64,000 nucleotides of DNA from Cryptomeria japonica (lineage: Eukaryota; Streptophyta; Pinopsida; Cupressales; Cupressaceae). The notes below the pieces were generated by a model that made no database searches, was not told the DNA's origin, and was given only the letters and a program-made list of their open reading frames with translations. Numbering within the stretch: position 1 is the stretch's first letter; every line of letters starts with the position of its first letter. A program made the translations under genes and the position numbers. This document shows positions 1 through 10,403 of the stretch, in pieces. Location: NCBI RefSeq assembly GCF_030272615.1, contig NC_081414.1:770479653-770543652 (forward strand). The letters run 5' to 3'.

Positions 1-1152
1 GAGGGTCTCGCCATTGAGAATTTTGCTGTCAATTTCCTGAACGTGGGGTTCATTGCCCCTATGGCTGCTGCCATCCTCCTTGAGAGGATTGCCATTGCTG
101 GTTCTGATAATTAGGCTAATTTGGTTGAGGTGGATTCCAGGGTGGTGGTGGTCCATATGCATGTTGTCATTGGTTATTATATCTAGAATAGGAATTACCA
201 AAAGTTAAGGGTCTTGAGGCATACCTTGTCTTTGGGCCCATGGTCTCCTTTGTGCAACAAAGAACACTTGATCATCATCTCCTTCTACTGGCTTGAAGTT
301 AGTAGGTATTTGTTTGGCTTCCAAATTAGCCACCATCTTGCATCTGCAGTCACGCTTCTTTTGTCTGCAGTATGGACAGAACTCGACCAAAACTGCGTCA
401 GCCTCCTCATGTTTCTTTCGAGCTTGCATAGTGTTCATTTGCGTAGCCATATTATTAATGATGTCTTGTTTGAAGTCAGATAGCAAATTTGTTATCTCCA
501 TTCGAAAAACTCCACCAGAAGAAGACTTCCCTATTGTAGCATGATGACCTTGACCTTTCTTAACTATTGCTCGAGAGTAGTTAAGACATATTTTCTTTAT
601 ATCATCCCAAGGCACCTGGGTTATATCACCTCCTCCTATCAAGTCCATGGTATCTATACAAGCATCATTGATTCCCTTTAGAAATAGCAGTTTCTGAGAG
701 TCCTCGTTGAGAGTATGGTTTGAGTTCCTCTGTAGCGAAAACAAGAATCTGGAAATATAATCTTCCAGACTTTCATTGTCCTTCTACTGAATTCAGAATA
801 TGTCATCACCTTTGCTAGCGCTCTTACAATATTCCTTATACTTTTTAAGGAATTTCGGCTGCATGACCTCCCAACTATCGACTACACCTATTCCCAGACT
901 CATGAACCATCTGAGAGCTCCTTCCTTCAAGGTGGAAGGAAATAAATCCAGTTTATGAGCGTTTGTGTTGTAGTCATAACTGCGACAGAGGACATCAAAT
1001 TCAAACAGAAAGGTTTCTGGGTCCTCTATGATCAGGCCATAAAACTTTGGAAGCAAAGAAGAGGGAATGTTTTTAAGATTGTCAGTATCTCCCTTGGGAA
1101 CAATGGGAAACTCAAATGCAGGAGGTGGATTATTAGGTGGATTATTTGTCAT
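1..1152 (-). pseudogene. Ty3/gypsy retrotransposon gag fragment, broken
   Basis: The minus strand reads as a retrotransposon Gag (capsid/nucleocapsid) protein. The first part (1152 to about 793) has a Pro/Asn-rich N-terminus, then a gag-type domain with the motifs FPSTLKEGALRWFMSL and WEVMQPKFLKKY. Reading continues (744-205) with a segment containing CPYCRQKKRDCRC, a cysteine-rich cluster that is not a canonical CCHC knuckle. The two parts are separated by in-frame TGA and TAG codons near 783-793, and a TAA follows near 205. Gag-like Pro/His-rich reading continues to the window edge, so the element is cut by the window start. The PBS lies upstream at 1380-1397, as expected for a minus-strand element. 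No protease or pol is in view. Gag identity is well supported; assignment to a Tat/Athila-like lineage is inference from the PBS type. Confidence 0.75.
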
Positions 1153-1379
1153 GTTTGGTTGCTGGAATAATAGAGCGAATGGATTTCCTCAGGTTCGTTG
1201 TCAGCTGGGTCAAATGGTAGTTCAATAAACAGATTTTCAGGGAGGAACCTTCCCAGGGCGTCTCTTCTTCTTCTATACATGCAATATAATGAATAGCAGC
1301 TTGAAGGATCTATAAAATTTTACTAACAAGATAAACTAATGCCAAAAATAATTTCTGATAAACTTCTAGCTAGATGCCA

Positions 1380-1397
1380 TCCTCTGCAACGGTGCCA
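1380..1397 (-). promoter_or_regulatory. Primer-binding site of the minus-strand gypsy element
   Basis: The minus strand reads TGGCACCGTTGCAGAGGA just upstream of the gag region. It closely resembles the TGGCGCCGTTGCCGGGGA primer-binding site common in plant Ty3/gypsy elements of the Tat/Athila group, with a few transitions. It marks the junction between the 5' LTR (to the right) and the internal region. Confidence 0.6.
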
Positions 1398-1401
1398 AAA
1401 A

Positions 1402-2390
1402 TGGTAGCGCCCACAAAAGGATATGAAAATCACAGTAAAACCTTTCCTGGGAATTGGGCATTCCAACAGGTGACCAATATCTCTCTCTGTAGACATTTAT
1501 TTACTTGTCAAACCAGGGGATGTATACTTTAAATGGTGCAGCAAAATATATGCACTAGGAACTCATTTTGATCAAATCTTAGCAGAAATACATACTGGAA
1601 AGAAATTCTACTTACACTACAGGAAGGTAATGCAAAGCTCTTTAACTCAACTATGATTTGATTAAAACAGAAATCATGATAACTACAACTAAAACACAAA
1701 CTATGAACTGGCCTTATGCTACAGGAACAGGCATAATGATGGATTCCTTGTGCTGTAGGAGTAATGTAAAACTGAGTTTGTATAAAAACTTTAAAGATGA
1801 AAGCAAACTGAAGCTTAATAGGAAAGAACAACTAACTAACTAGCTACAGATACCTACTAAGTGGGCCCCCTTAGCAAGCATCTCCTGATTGCATAGATGC
1901 TAAACTCAGAACTTCATTGAACTTTATTCATAAAAACAGAATGATATACATTGTTTTGTTAATATGGAAACTAACAACAAACTCTGTCTCTGGTTAAACA
2001 GATTCAGTCTTTCATTATCATATTGATTTTTATATGATATCTACTACTCTGATTCTATCTTATTCTCCCTTCTTCTCATGCAGGAGGAGAACTTTATTTA
2101 AAAACATGAGAGCAACTAACTAACTAACCCCATCAAAGAAAGACGTGGAAGTAAAATATATCCCCGAATCAAGGAACAAACTTCATAAATGAATTTATGC
2201 GTTCAACCCGATCCAGAGAGAATCTAGTGCTCCACTCTTTGTCATTAAAATTCTTTCCCATGATTTCGGTCAAAGAGTCTTTGCCGGAGCTTCCTCAAAG
2301 TTGTGCAGGAAATGGACTTTACTGCAAGGCCGAGATCGGCTGCGCTTGACTCGATCGTTCTTCAACAACCTGCGAAACAAAAGGTAACAG
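1402..2390 (-). repeat. Probable 5' LTR of the minus-strand gypsy element, outer end not resolved
   Basis: The sequence next to the PBS should be the 5' LTR, and on the plus strand it opens with TG at 1402. No second LTR lies in the window, so the outer end cannot be fixed; 2390 is an estimate. A TTTAAATAAAG string on the minus strand near 2090 is a possible TATA element. Short open frames here look non-coding. Confidence 0.35.
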
Positions 2391-3019
2391 GCAACAGAAA
2401 AGTCGTATGGCACATACACAATATCTATTCATTAATCACACATTTTAAATCTACTTCATCATTCAAAAACTGTATATGATATACCAATCATTTTAGGGAG
2501 TCAACGAGGCAATAAATGCAATCAAGTCAACACAATGAGCTGCAGGAATATAAAAGTATCTTGCTATAGGATATCCCAAAAAGGTTTCAACAAAGTCTGA
2601 ACATCCATGAAATAACAAAAGTAAAGGCATTTAAAATTTTATCATAACATCCAAATTATGAGCATATTTTAAGCTCATCAAGGAGCATGAGAAGAAGTGG
2701 GCTATGAAGGCTGAGGCTCAACTGGCAGAATCAATTACCCAAAATTTTCATTTGGCTAAAGGATATACCCCAGTTACTTAACCGACATAGAAGAATGCTA
2801 CTGCACCAAGATGAAACTCACCTAGTATCTAAGGCATTCACCTTAGGGGGAGGCAAATTGATGACAGATCTTGCATTGCCCCTGGTAGTAGTCTGAAAGC
2901 CTGTTTCAGAGCTTTGGAAGTTATTTTGAAGGTTAACCGACAAATATTTGTTGGATCTTGGATCTAGCTTGGTTTACCGATAATTCACTTTATGGGTTAT
3001 GATTTGGTCATACATCTAT
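2391..3019. other. Spacer, no gene recognised
   Basis: AT-rich sequence with no coding match that I recognise. It lies between the gypsy LTR and the decayed Copia remnant and may include further decayed internal sequence of either element. Confidence 0.3.
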
Positions 3020-4212
3020 AGTTAAGTATTTCACAATCCTTGATAGTGAACTGGAAGGTTGATCCTAGATGTGATGAAGGGATATTTCTTGGTTATTCTA
3101 ATGAAAGCAAAGCATATAGATGCTATAACAAAAGATTGTTGAGAATTATGGAGAGCTCTAAAATCAAGGTAGATGAGCGATATAGAGGTCAAATCAGGGC
3201 GAGAATCGATAGTGGAAATGGTCATAATTGAACTAGTAACACCTTTACTAGAACAAAATGCAGAACTAGTTACCCCAATAGTATCAGAAAATTCAACAGT
3301 AATTGAAGATCAGGGAAGAGGAACAGAAAGTCAGAAAACTCCTAGGTATGTAAGGTTGAATCATTCAGAAGATCAGATAATTGGACAAAAAGAAGGTTGT
3401 CAACTGATGAGGTATGCTTAATTTATTTAATTGTGGTGGCATCAGTAACTAAAGCATGTAAGGATGAATGTTTGTTGAAAGCTATGGAAGAGGAATTGGA
3501 TTAGTTAGGAAAAGACAACACACAGACTTGGATGTTATTGGAACTAGGCTTGATTGGTTTGCAATGGATATTCTCAAAAGGAATTGATTATGTTGAATCC
3601 TTGCTCCAGTAGCTAGGATTTTTAGATATTTTCAAAGATTTTCTGGTATGGTTTTTATTTTATGATGAGTTTACACTTTGAGCATGTTCATGTGTGAATT
3701 GGGCTAGAGATATAGGTAACTGGATAGGCCCGTCTGATGAAGCTTTCTTTCTTGGAAAGAAACTTGTTTCTTGGATCAACAAGAAACAGTCATGTACTTC
3801 CTTATCCACTATTGAAGCTGAGTATTTTATTGCTGCTACTAACTGTACATAAGTTCTATGGATGAAGCAAATGTTGAAGGATATAAAGTTGGATTGTAAT
3901 GTACTGGTAGTTATTCACTATGATAACTTTTCTGCTATTGACATATCAAGAATCTAGTATTTCTATCAAGTATAATTTTCTTAAGGAGTAGGTGGAAGCA
4001 AATAAAGTCAGACTGGTTTGAAGAATAATTTGAGCATTTGAGAGACAGGTTGAGGTTTACTGCCCCTTTGGTAGATACCCGAGTGATGCTGATTGGCATC
4101 AGCCCGGTATGCATTATCAGAGCTATTATTCATTCTGGATTGATATGGTGATGCTACTACTTTGGGGAAGTAGTTAGTCTTGTGATTCAATGATTTATGA
4201 TTATTCTTTGAT
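3020..4212 (+). pseudogene. Old Copia pol remnant: integrase C-terminus fused to RNase H, reverse transcriptase missing
   Basis: Positions 3040-3231 read as the end of a Copia integrase (CDEGIFLGYSNESKAYRCYNKR), and 3173-3421 as the variable linker after it, ending in a YVRLNHSEDQIIG-type motif. From about 3740 the reading is Copia RNase H (DEAFFLGKKLVSWINKKQS, STIEAEYFIAAT, then a degenerate HYDNFSAI). The roughly 800 bases of reverse transcriptase normally between these parts are absent apart from scraps at 3480-3660, and stops are frequent. Copia-1 is inserted at the right end after 4217. Beyond it, 11962-13455 supplies the 3' untranslated region, polypurine tract and truncated 3' LTR of what is probably this same element. 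Confidence 0.75.
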
Positions 4213-4217
4213 ATTTA
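4213..4217. repeat. Target-site duplication ATTTA, left copy (Copia-1)
   Basis: ATTTA directly precedes the TGTTGG terminus at 4218 and recurs exactly at 11957-11961 after the CTATCA end of the 3' LTR. A 5-bp duplication is the size expected of Copia integrases. Confidence 0.9.
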
Positions 4218-4617
4218 TGTTGGCATTATAACAGACAAAGGGAGATTGTTGGCATTCCAATTACAATAAGAGATTGTTGGCATTTCAATAAGGATATTGA
4301 GAAGGTTGTTGATGATTATGGATATAACTGATTAAGGATGTTTACTATCTTAATATTATTATTTTGTCATTGATGTCAAGAAATTGATTTTCTAATTCAG
4401 TATGATGTTGCCATATCTTGAGAAGTATGATTTGGTGAGTATAAAGATGTCAGTAAAAGACATAGAAAGAATGAGATGAATAAGGGGAGGAATAAGTTAT
4501 TCAATGGGCAACTATTATCGAGTTAGACAATGATGAGATCATAATGTTTAGATTGTTTTGATATCCTACATATGTTATTGATTGTAAGGTTAATACTATA
4601 CTATGTTACCGAGCAAA

Positions 4618-4663
4618 GAACCTAGTCGGTAAACCCTAAGGAACCTAGTCGGTAAACCCTAAG
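4618..4663 (+). repeat. Tandem 23-bp duplication with two AAACCCTAA telo-box motifs
   Basis: A 23-bp unit occurs twice in a row and each copy contains AAACCCTAA (4631-4639 and 4654-4662). The 3' LTR has the same pair at 10817-10825 and 10840-10848. AAACCCTAA matches the plant telo-box cis-element; a role in this LTR is inference. Confidence 0.7.
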
Positions 4664-5055
4664 GTTATCACTATCAGTTAATGAAGGCAGAATGGCTACC
4701 AAGTGAAGTTTAGTATTTACCGAGTTGCAATCGAGCTGTAATAGAATGCATTGAATGAATAAAAGCATTATTTAATGAAGGAAGCTGATGAGCTGGTTAT
4801 GATTAAATGATTGGTATGTCATGCATGAAGTTTGTTAAAGAATCTATGGCAAAGGAAAATCGGTATGAAGATCTACAGCTCAGATTGAACCGCAATACCC
4901 TAGCACAAGTTCCAAGTAATGTATGCAAGTTCCAAGGCGGGGTAAAACATTTTTAGATCAAAGGATACATTGAACTTGGTCAAGTTTCAAGATCTGATGG
5001 TTATGATTGATCATGGGATATGCGATCAAGGAGATTAAGCGGTTGGCAAATTATT

Positions 5056-5063
5056 TATAAATA
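5056..5063 (+). promoter_or_regulatory. Putative TATA box of Copia-1 5' LTR
   Basis: TATAAATA lies in a T/A-rich context and is conserved at the equivalent place in the 3' LTR (11242-11249). Its location about 840 bp into the LTR would mark the U3/R border. Confidence 0.5.
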
Positions 5064-5773
5064 AAGAACTGTTGATAAACAATGTATGCGGGCAAGTGTA
5101 TGCACATGGATGCTACATAGTGATTACCGAGAACTGAACCTTGAAGACCTATTTTGAATAATAGAGTATAGAGCCTAGCAGATGGACAAGATAAGTCCTA
5201 TGACTAGATTGTATTGAGAAAATAAGAATTTTCTTTAGCATTTTTAGATGTGAATTTGCAGATAGATTTTTATTACTTTTATTTTGTAAAGGGACAGAAA
5301 ATCTCTTAACCGAGTGGACTTAACAGTCTTATTTGTAAAACCCTCTGGCAAAGTGACATTCTGATTGAGTGTTTGAAATCCTTTAACAAGGTCACTTCTA
5401 ACAAGGTGAAGATCCTAATAGATCTGAGGGAAATCCCTTAACCAGGCCACATCTAGTAATGTGTTTGTAATCTTTAATAGGATTTGCTTTTAACCGAGCA
5501 TACTCTAGAAGAGTATATTTCTTAGTGGGTCCGAAATCCCATAGTGGTTTTTCCCTATTTAGGTTTCTATGTTAAATCTGGTGTTAGGAGTGTTATGATG
5601 TTTATATGCTTATGAGTTTGCATGTTTAGCAGTTTTGGTTATATTACTGAAGTATATGTTACCTAGGTTGAATCTATTGTTTTTATAGAAGATTAAGTTT
5701 GTATGATTCACCCCCACCCTCTCATCTTGTTAGCTTGGCATCTGTACTTGACATTAAGTATCATAACTATCAA

Positions 5774-5786
5774 TTAGTATCAGAGC
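5774..5786 (+). promoter_or_regulatory. Copia-1 primer-binding site (initiator tRNA-Met type)
   Basis: TTAGTATCAGAGC starts one base after the LTR end. The usual Copia PBS is TTGGTATCAGAGC, complementary to the 3' end of initiator tRNA-Met. The single G-to-A change should weaken priming. Confidence 0.85.
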
Positions 5787-5836
5787 TTTGGACTCCGAAA
5801 GAAAAGTTTAAAGGTACTTGAGGCAAAGATCCAAAG

Positions 5837-6763
5837 ATGTATAAGAGAGATGCACCGAAGCTGAATAAGTCAAGTTTCTCTACATGACAGAAAAGGATGA
5901 AGCTGCACCTATCAGGAGTTGGAGAATATGTTGTATATTATATGGAGAATGATTTCATTACACCGAGCGCCTATTCATTGACAATGGAGCAGATAAAGGC
6001 AAAGCAAGAACATATTCAAGCAATGATTGAAATAACATCTGCATTGACCGACTCAGAGTTTAATGATCTAGAAGGCTGCAATGATGCAAAGGCAATGTGG
6101 GAAAAGCTCATATCTATGTATGGTGGAGATGAACATGTTCAAAGAGAAAAAGTGGATAGTCTAAGAGGACAACTTGAATCTATGAGGATGAATGAAGGTG
6201 AGAACATAACCCAGTATAGTACAAGACTAAAAGAGATTGTCAATCAAATCAAAGGAGCGGGTGGAACTATTGAAGAAAAGGATATAACAAGTAAGTTGTT
6301 AAGAACCCTTCTACCAACTTATGCAATCTGAGTCTCTACAATCAATGAATTGAGGTCTGTATCCAATATGCCAATTTCTTTAGATGCTACTATTGGTAAG
6401 CTACATGCATTTGAGTTAAGGAATTTTGATAATAGTGAGTCATCGGTAAATAAAGTTGAATTTGCATTTAGCTCTTTTCATATTGGTGAATCTGATGATC
6501 ACAATGATAGAAAGAGTAAGTACATTGAAGGGGATCACAGTGGAGCAAGTGAGAGATTTTGCAAGAACATGGAAAAAGTACACAAACTGTATGAGGAAAT
6601 CAGAAAGCAAGAAGAGTTTGAAGCACTATTAGCCAGAAGGTTACCGAGAGCCAAAGGTAAGTATAAAGGAAAACTACCTTTGAAATGTTTCAATTGTGAT
6701 CAGATAGGACATATGTCTTCTAACTATCCTGACAAAGATTCTACTGAAAAGAGAGATTTCTGA
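5837..6763 (+). pseudogene. Copia-1 gag (UBN2-type capsid plus zinc knuckle), broken
   Basis: The Gag protein forms the virus-like particle and packages element RNA. The likely start is ATG 5837 (MYKRDAPKLNKSSFST), followed by a TGA at 5885-5887; ATG 5897 reopens the same frame. The central region carries the Copia gag pattern AMWEKLISMYGGDEHVQREK and ENITQYSTRLKEIVNQIK. A TGA at 6329-6331 breaks it again, and reading resumes through 6350-6763. The C-terminal zinc knuckle reads CFNCDQIGHMSSNY, so the fourth ligand, normally Cys, is Tyr (codon 6725-6727). Copia-2 has the same replacement. A TGA after KRDF ends the frame. Confidence 0.85.
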
Positions 6764-7560
6764 GATGATAGATAGAAAAATAATCAATACAGAGGATACC
6801 GAGACTTCAGAAGAAGAGATAGAAAGTCATGCCTAATAGCTGATGATAAATCAGATAAAACTGATACAGAGGAAGTAGTTTATGTGGCTATCAAAGATGG
6901 ATCAGATGAAGAAAGGTATGAAGAAAAATCCCTAATATCTCACTTAAAAACTAATGATTCTTGGATCATAGATAGTGGATGCTCACATCACATGACAGGT
7001 GATAAACACAAGTTTGTTATACTAGAAGATTATGATGGAGGTTATGTAAGATTTGGTAATGATGCACCATGTCTGGTAAAAGGTAAAGGATCTATAACAC
7101 TTCTTGACAATGCAAGATGCAATGATGTTTATTGGGTTGAAGGTTTGAAATACAGTTTGTTGAGTGTAGCACAGCTAAACAATACAGGATACTGAATAGA
7201 GTTTCAGAAAGGAATTGTCAAAGTTCATGACAAGCATGGAAAGTTAGCTGCTATCGGGACACAAAAAAAAGGTAACACATTTCATCTTGACTCAACTAGA
7301 AATAAGTGTCTGCATGCAAAGATAGATGATACCTGGTTATGGCATAAAAGGTTTTGTCATGTAAATTTTGATAATCTGATCAAAATAAGCAAGAAGCACC
7401 GAGTAAGAGGTCTACTGAGTTTGGAAAACCTGAGAACGCTATGTGCCAAGGATGCCAGATGGGTAAAATGACAAGATCAATCTTTACAAGTAAGTCCTAC
7501 ACTTCTAAGGGAATTTTAGATCTTGTGCACACTAATCTTTGTGCTCCTATGAAAGTTTAA
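6764..7560 (+). pseudogene. Copia-1 aspartic protease and GAG-pre-integrase region, broken
   Basis: Positions 6884-7195 encode the retropepsin-like region with the active-site triad in SWIIDSGCSHHMTG (DSG intact), then FGNDAPCLVKGKGS and the family motif YSLLSVAQLNNTGY. A TGA at about 7193 interrupts it. The pre-integrase region follows, with the zinc-binding HHCC start visible as WLWHKRFCHVNFDNLI. A frame change near 7430 precedes CQMGKM-type residues, and TAA 7558-7560 separates this part from the integrase core. Protease would cut the polyprotein; here it can only be made by readthrough. Confidence 0.8.
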
Positions 7561-8442
7561 AGTTATTATGGTGATAAATATTTCATATTATTTGTGGATG
7601 ATTACTCAAGGATGATGTCAGTAATGTTTTTTAAAGAAAAATCAGAAACTTTTCAAATGTTTAAATGGTACAAGGCAAGAGTTGAAAATGAAACAGGAAG
7701 ACAACTGAAATGTCTTAGATCAGATAGAGGAGGAGAGTTCACATCTGATGAGTTCAACTTATTCTGCAATAATAATGGTATAAAAAGACAAGTCTCTACA
7801 CCGAGAACTCTACAACAAAATGGGATAGCTAAGAGAAGAAACAGATCTATTGTGGATTGTGCCAGAACCCTGATGATTGAAAAGAAAGTGTCACAAACAT
7901 TTTGGAGAGAAGCAATAAGCACAACAGTTTACACCCTGAACCGAGTACAATTGAAGAAAGGAACTTTGAAGACACCATATGAGATCTGGTATGACAAGAA
8001 ACCTAATGTAAGTTACTTCAAAATCTTTGGAATTAGATGCTATGTTCACAAAGATGATAGAAATGGCAGGTTTGATCAAAAAATGAAAGGAACATTTCTT
8101 GGTTATTCTTCTAGAAGTAAAGCATTTAAATGTCTAATCAAATCATCTAACAAAATAGTAGAAAGTGCAAATGTGAAAATAGATGAATTTTCAAAAAGAA
8201 ATGATGAAGGAAACTCCAAAGAACCAACAGATTATGAAGAATTTATTTATGTTCAACCGACAAGTCTTACTGAGAGAACTGTTGAAGAAAATGAAGAGAA
8301 TATCCAGTTACCGAGTGATGAAGAAGATCATATAGAACCTACCGAGCCTGTATTAGCCAAGTATGTTAGAAGACATCATGCATCAAGTCAGATTATAGGA
8401 GATAAAGATGATCCAGTGATGACAAGGAACAAACTGAGATAA
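7561..8442 (+). pseudogene. Copia-1 integrase, catalytic Glu replaced by Lys
   Basis: The integrase core opens before 7594 with FILFVDDYSRM (first catalytic Asp), then CLRSDRGGEFTSDEF (second Asp). The third catalytic position lies in QQNGIAKRRNRS. In active Copia integrases this position is Glu, as it is in Copia-2 (VIVERNNR), but here codon 7831-7833 is AAG, Lys. A single G-to-A change would explain it, and it should abolish strand transfer. The core is followed by FWREAISTTVYTLNR, the C-terminal KGTFLGYSSRSKAFKC motif and an acidic linker to the TAA at about 8440. The sequence opened by a GTG at 7594 is an internal reading, not a true start. Confidence 0.88.
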
Positions 8443-9500
8443 AACACATGCCTGATATCTGAATTTGAACTGAGAATAGTGAAAGAGGCATTTAATAGTG
8501 AAGATTGGATAAATGCTACAATAGAAGAGATTGATCAAATCAAGAAGAATGACACATGGACACTGGTCCCAAGATCAAAGGACAAAAATGTAATCAGAAG
8601 GACAAAAATGTAATCGGTACAAAGTGGATTTTCAGAAAAAAGCTGAATGAAAAAGGTGAGGTCATTCGAAATAAAGAAAGACTAGTTTGCAAAGGTTATG
8701 CCCAAGAAGAAGGAATTGATTATGGTGAGACTTTTGCACCTGTGGCAAGACTTGAAGGAGTAAGAACATTGTTGGCATATGCTGCTTTCAATAGTTTCAA
8801 GGTATATCAAATGAATGTCAAATCTGCATTTCTAAATGGTATATTAGAAGAAGTTTTTATTGAACAACCTGAAGGATTTGTTGAAGACAAGAACAAAGAT
8901 CAGGTATGTAAATTGAACAAAGCTTTATATGGTTTGAAACAAGCACCTAGAGCATGGTATGAAAGATTGCACTCTTATTTAATCAAGATTGGTTTTATAA
9001 GAACAAGTGAAAACAACAATAGGTACATGAAGAATGATGAAAATGGAATACTGATCTCAACCATATTTGTTGATGATATTATCTTTTGTGGAAATAACTC
9101 TTTATGCAAGAACTTTGGAAATGAAATGAGCAAAGAATTTAAGATGTCATTAATCGGTGAGATAAAGTATTTTATAGGTTTACAAATTCTACAAATGAAA
9201 AATGAGATTTTCATTACTCAATCCAAGTACATAAAAGAAATCTTGAAGAAATTTGGAATGGAGGATTCAAAACCAATAAGTACTCCTATGACTACCAACT
9301 ATAAATTATCAAAGAATGATGAATCTGCATCTATTGATGAGACACTTTACCGATCCATGATTGGAAAGCTACAATATGTTGTTCACAGCAGGCCAGATAT
9401 AGCACATGCAGTAGGTATAGTTGCAATATTTTCTGTAGATCCCAAGGAAACACACATGACAACAATCAAGAGAATTTTTCAGATACTTGAAAGGCACTGA
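8443..9500 (+). pseudogene. Copia-1 reverse transcriptase, first catalytic Asp replaced by Asn
   Basis: Reverse transcriptase copies element RNA into DNA. Recognisable motifs are NVIGTKWIFRKKLNEKGE, YGETFAPVARLEGVRTLLA, YQMNVKSAFLNG, LYGLKQAPRAWYERL and FVDDIIF. The first catalytic Asp (YQMD in relatives and in Copia-2) is Asn here, codon AAT 8814-8816. A 20-bp tandem duplication at 8581-8620 (GACAAAAATG repeated) shifts the frame between the preceding integrase-RT linker and the polymerase domain. The frame ends at 9500 because of an extra T in a T-run near 9475, after which RNase H reads in another frame. Confidence 0.88.
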
Positions 9501-10020
9501 AGATTATGGCTTAATATATCAGAAAGGAAATGACTTTGATTTAAAAGTTTATATTGATGCTGATTGGGCAAGCAACATCAATGATAGGAAAAGCACAAGT
9601 GGAGAAGCTTTCTTTTTAGGAGAAAGACTAGTGAGTTGGCTTAGCAAGAAACAAAGATGTGTTTCATAGTCAATAGCAGAAGCTGAATATGTTGCTGCAG
9701 CATTGAATTGTACCAATATAGCATGGATCAAACAACTATTGGAAGGTATAAATGAGAGAGTTACCGAGCCAGTAACTATATTCTGTGACAATACTAGTGC
9801 CATAAACATTTCAAAGAATCCTGTTATGCACTCTAAGACAAAGCACATCTCTATCAAATATCATTATCTTAGAGAAGAAGCTCAAGAGAAGAAAGTGGTG
9901 TTGGAGTGTGTTAGCACAAAGGAACAAATCGCAGATATCTTCACCAAGCCACTGCCAAGGGACACTTTTGAGTATCTCAGAAGTAAGTTAGGGGTCCTAC
10001 CCCTATCTTCCATTCACTGA
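9481..10020 (+). pseudogene. Copia-1 RNase H
   Basis: This domain removes the RNA strand during reverse transcription. It shows VYIDADWASNINDRKSTSG (first catalytic Asp), SIAEAEYVAAALNC (Glu) and FCDNTSAINISKNPVMHSKT (Asp), then STKEQIADIFTKPLPRDTFE, the usual Copia C-terminal end. A TAG at about 9667 breaks it just before SIAEAEY; the catalytic acids themselves are intact. It ends with TGA at 10018-10020. Confidence 0.88.
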
Positions 10021-10403
10021 CCGAGTTCGGTGAAAGCATCAATTCAACGACTCTACAGAATATCTTTTAGGAGTTGAAGTTGATTTACACACTTTAGGAT
10101 GTTTTCTAAAGATGTGCAGGAAACAAATACAGGGAATAGGAAATGAAGTCAAGATGCCTCTGACCGAGACTAAGTTGACACATAATAGCAGGAAATCACT
10201 TCATACAGGAAGAAATTATGTTTTACTTCTTTACTCTTTGGCATTGTTGTCAAAGGGGGAGAAGACAGAAGAAAAGGGGAGAAGACTAATGTATGGGGGA
10301 GAAGATTGATGACAAGGGGAGAGCATTTCTGCATTTCAGCAATCTGGATCCGAATCAATTAGGTAAATCAATTAGTTTTGCCATCAATGCCAAAGGGGGA
10401 GAT
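10021..10403 (+). other. Copia-1 3' untranslated region with repeated polypurine tracts
   Basis: No coding. Purine tracts of the GGGGGAGAAGA type recur near 10252, 10272, 10294 and 10314, before the final tract at about 10391-10402 that directly precedes the LTR. The final tract sits in CCATCAATGCCAAAGGGGGA, and the first follows TTGGCATTGTTGTCAAAG. This means the TTGGCATT / purine-tract module is repeated. Multiple polypurine tracts downstream of RNase H are a described trait of Sirevirus-type Copia elements. Confidence 0.75.

Larger units (their letters stand above)
4218..5772 (+). repeat. Copia-1 5' LTR
   Basis: Runs from TGTTGG to CTATCA, 1555 bp. The opening TGTTGGCATT, each time preceded by GAT or an equivalent, occurs three times, at 4218, 4247 and 4275. 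It contains a 23-bp tandem duplication with two telo-box motifs (4618-4663), a TATAAATA box at 5056-5063 and a C-rich tract with CTCTCATC near 5710-5726. The paired LTR at 10404-11956 matches along its whole length. Confidence 0.92.
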
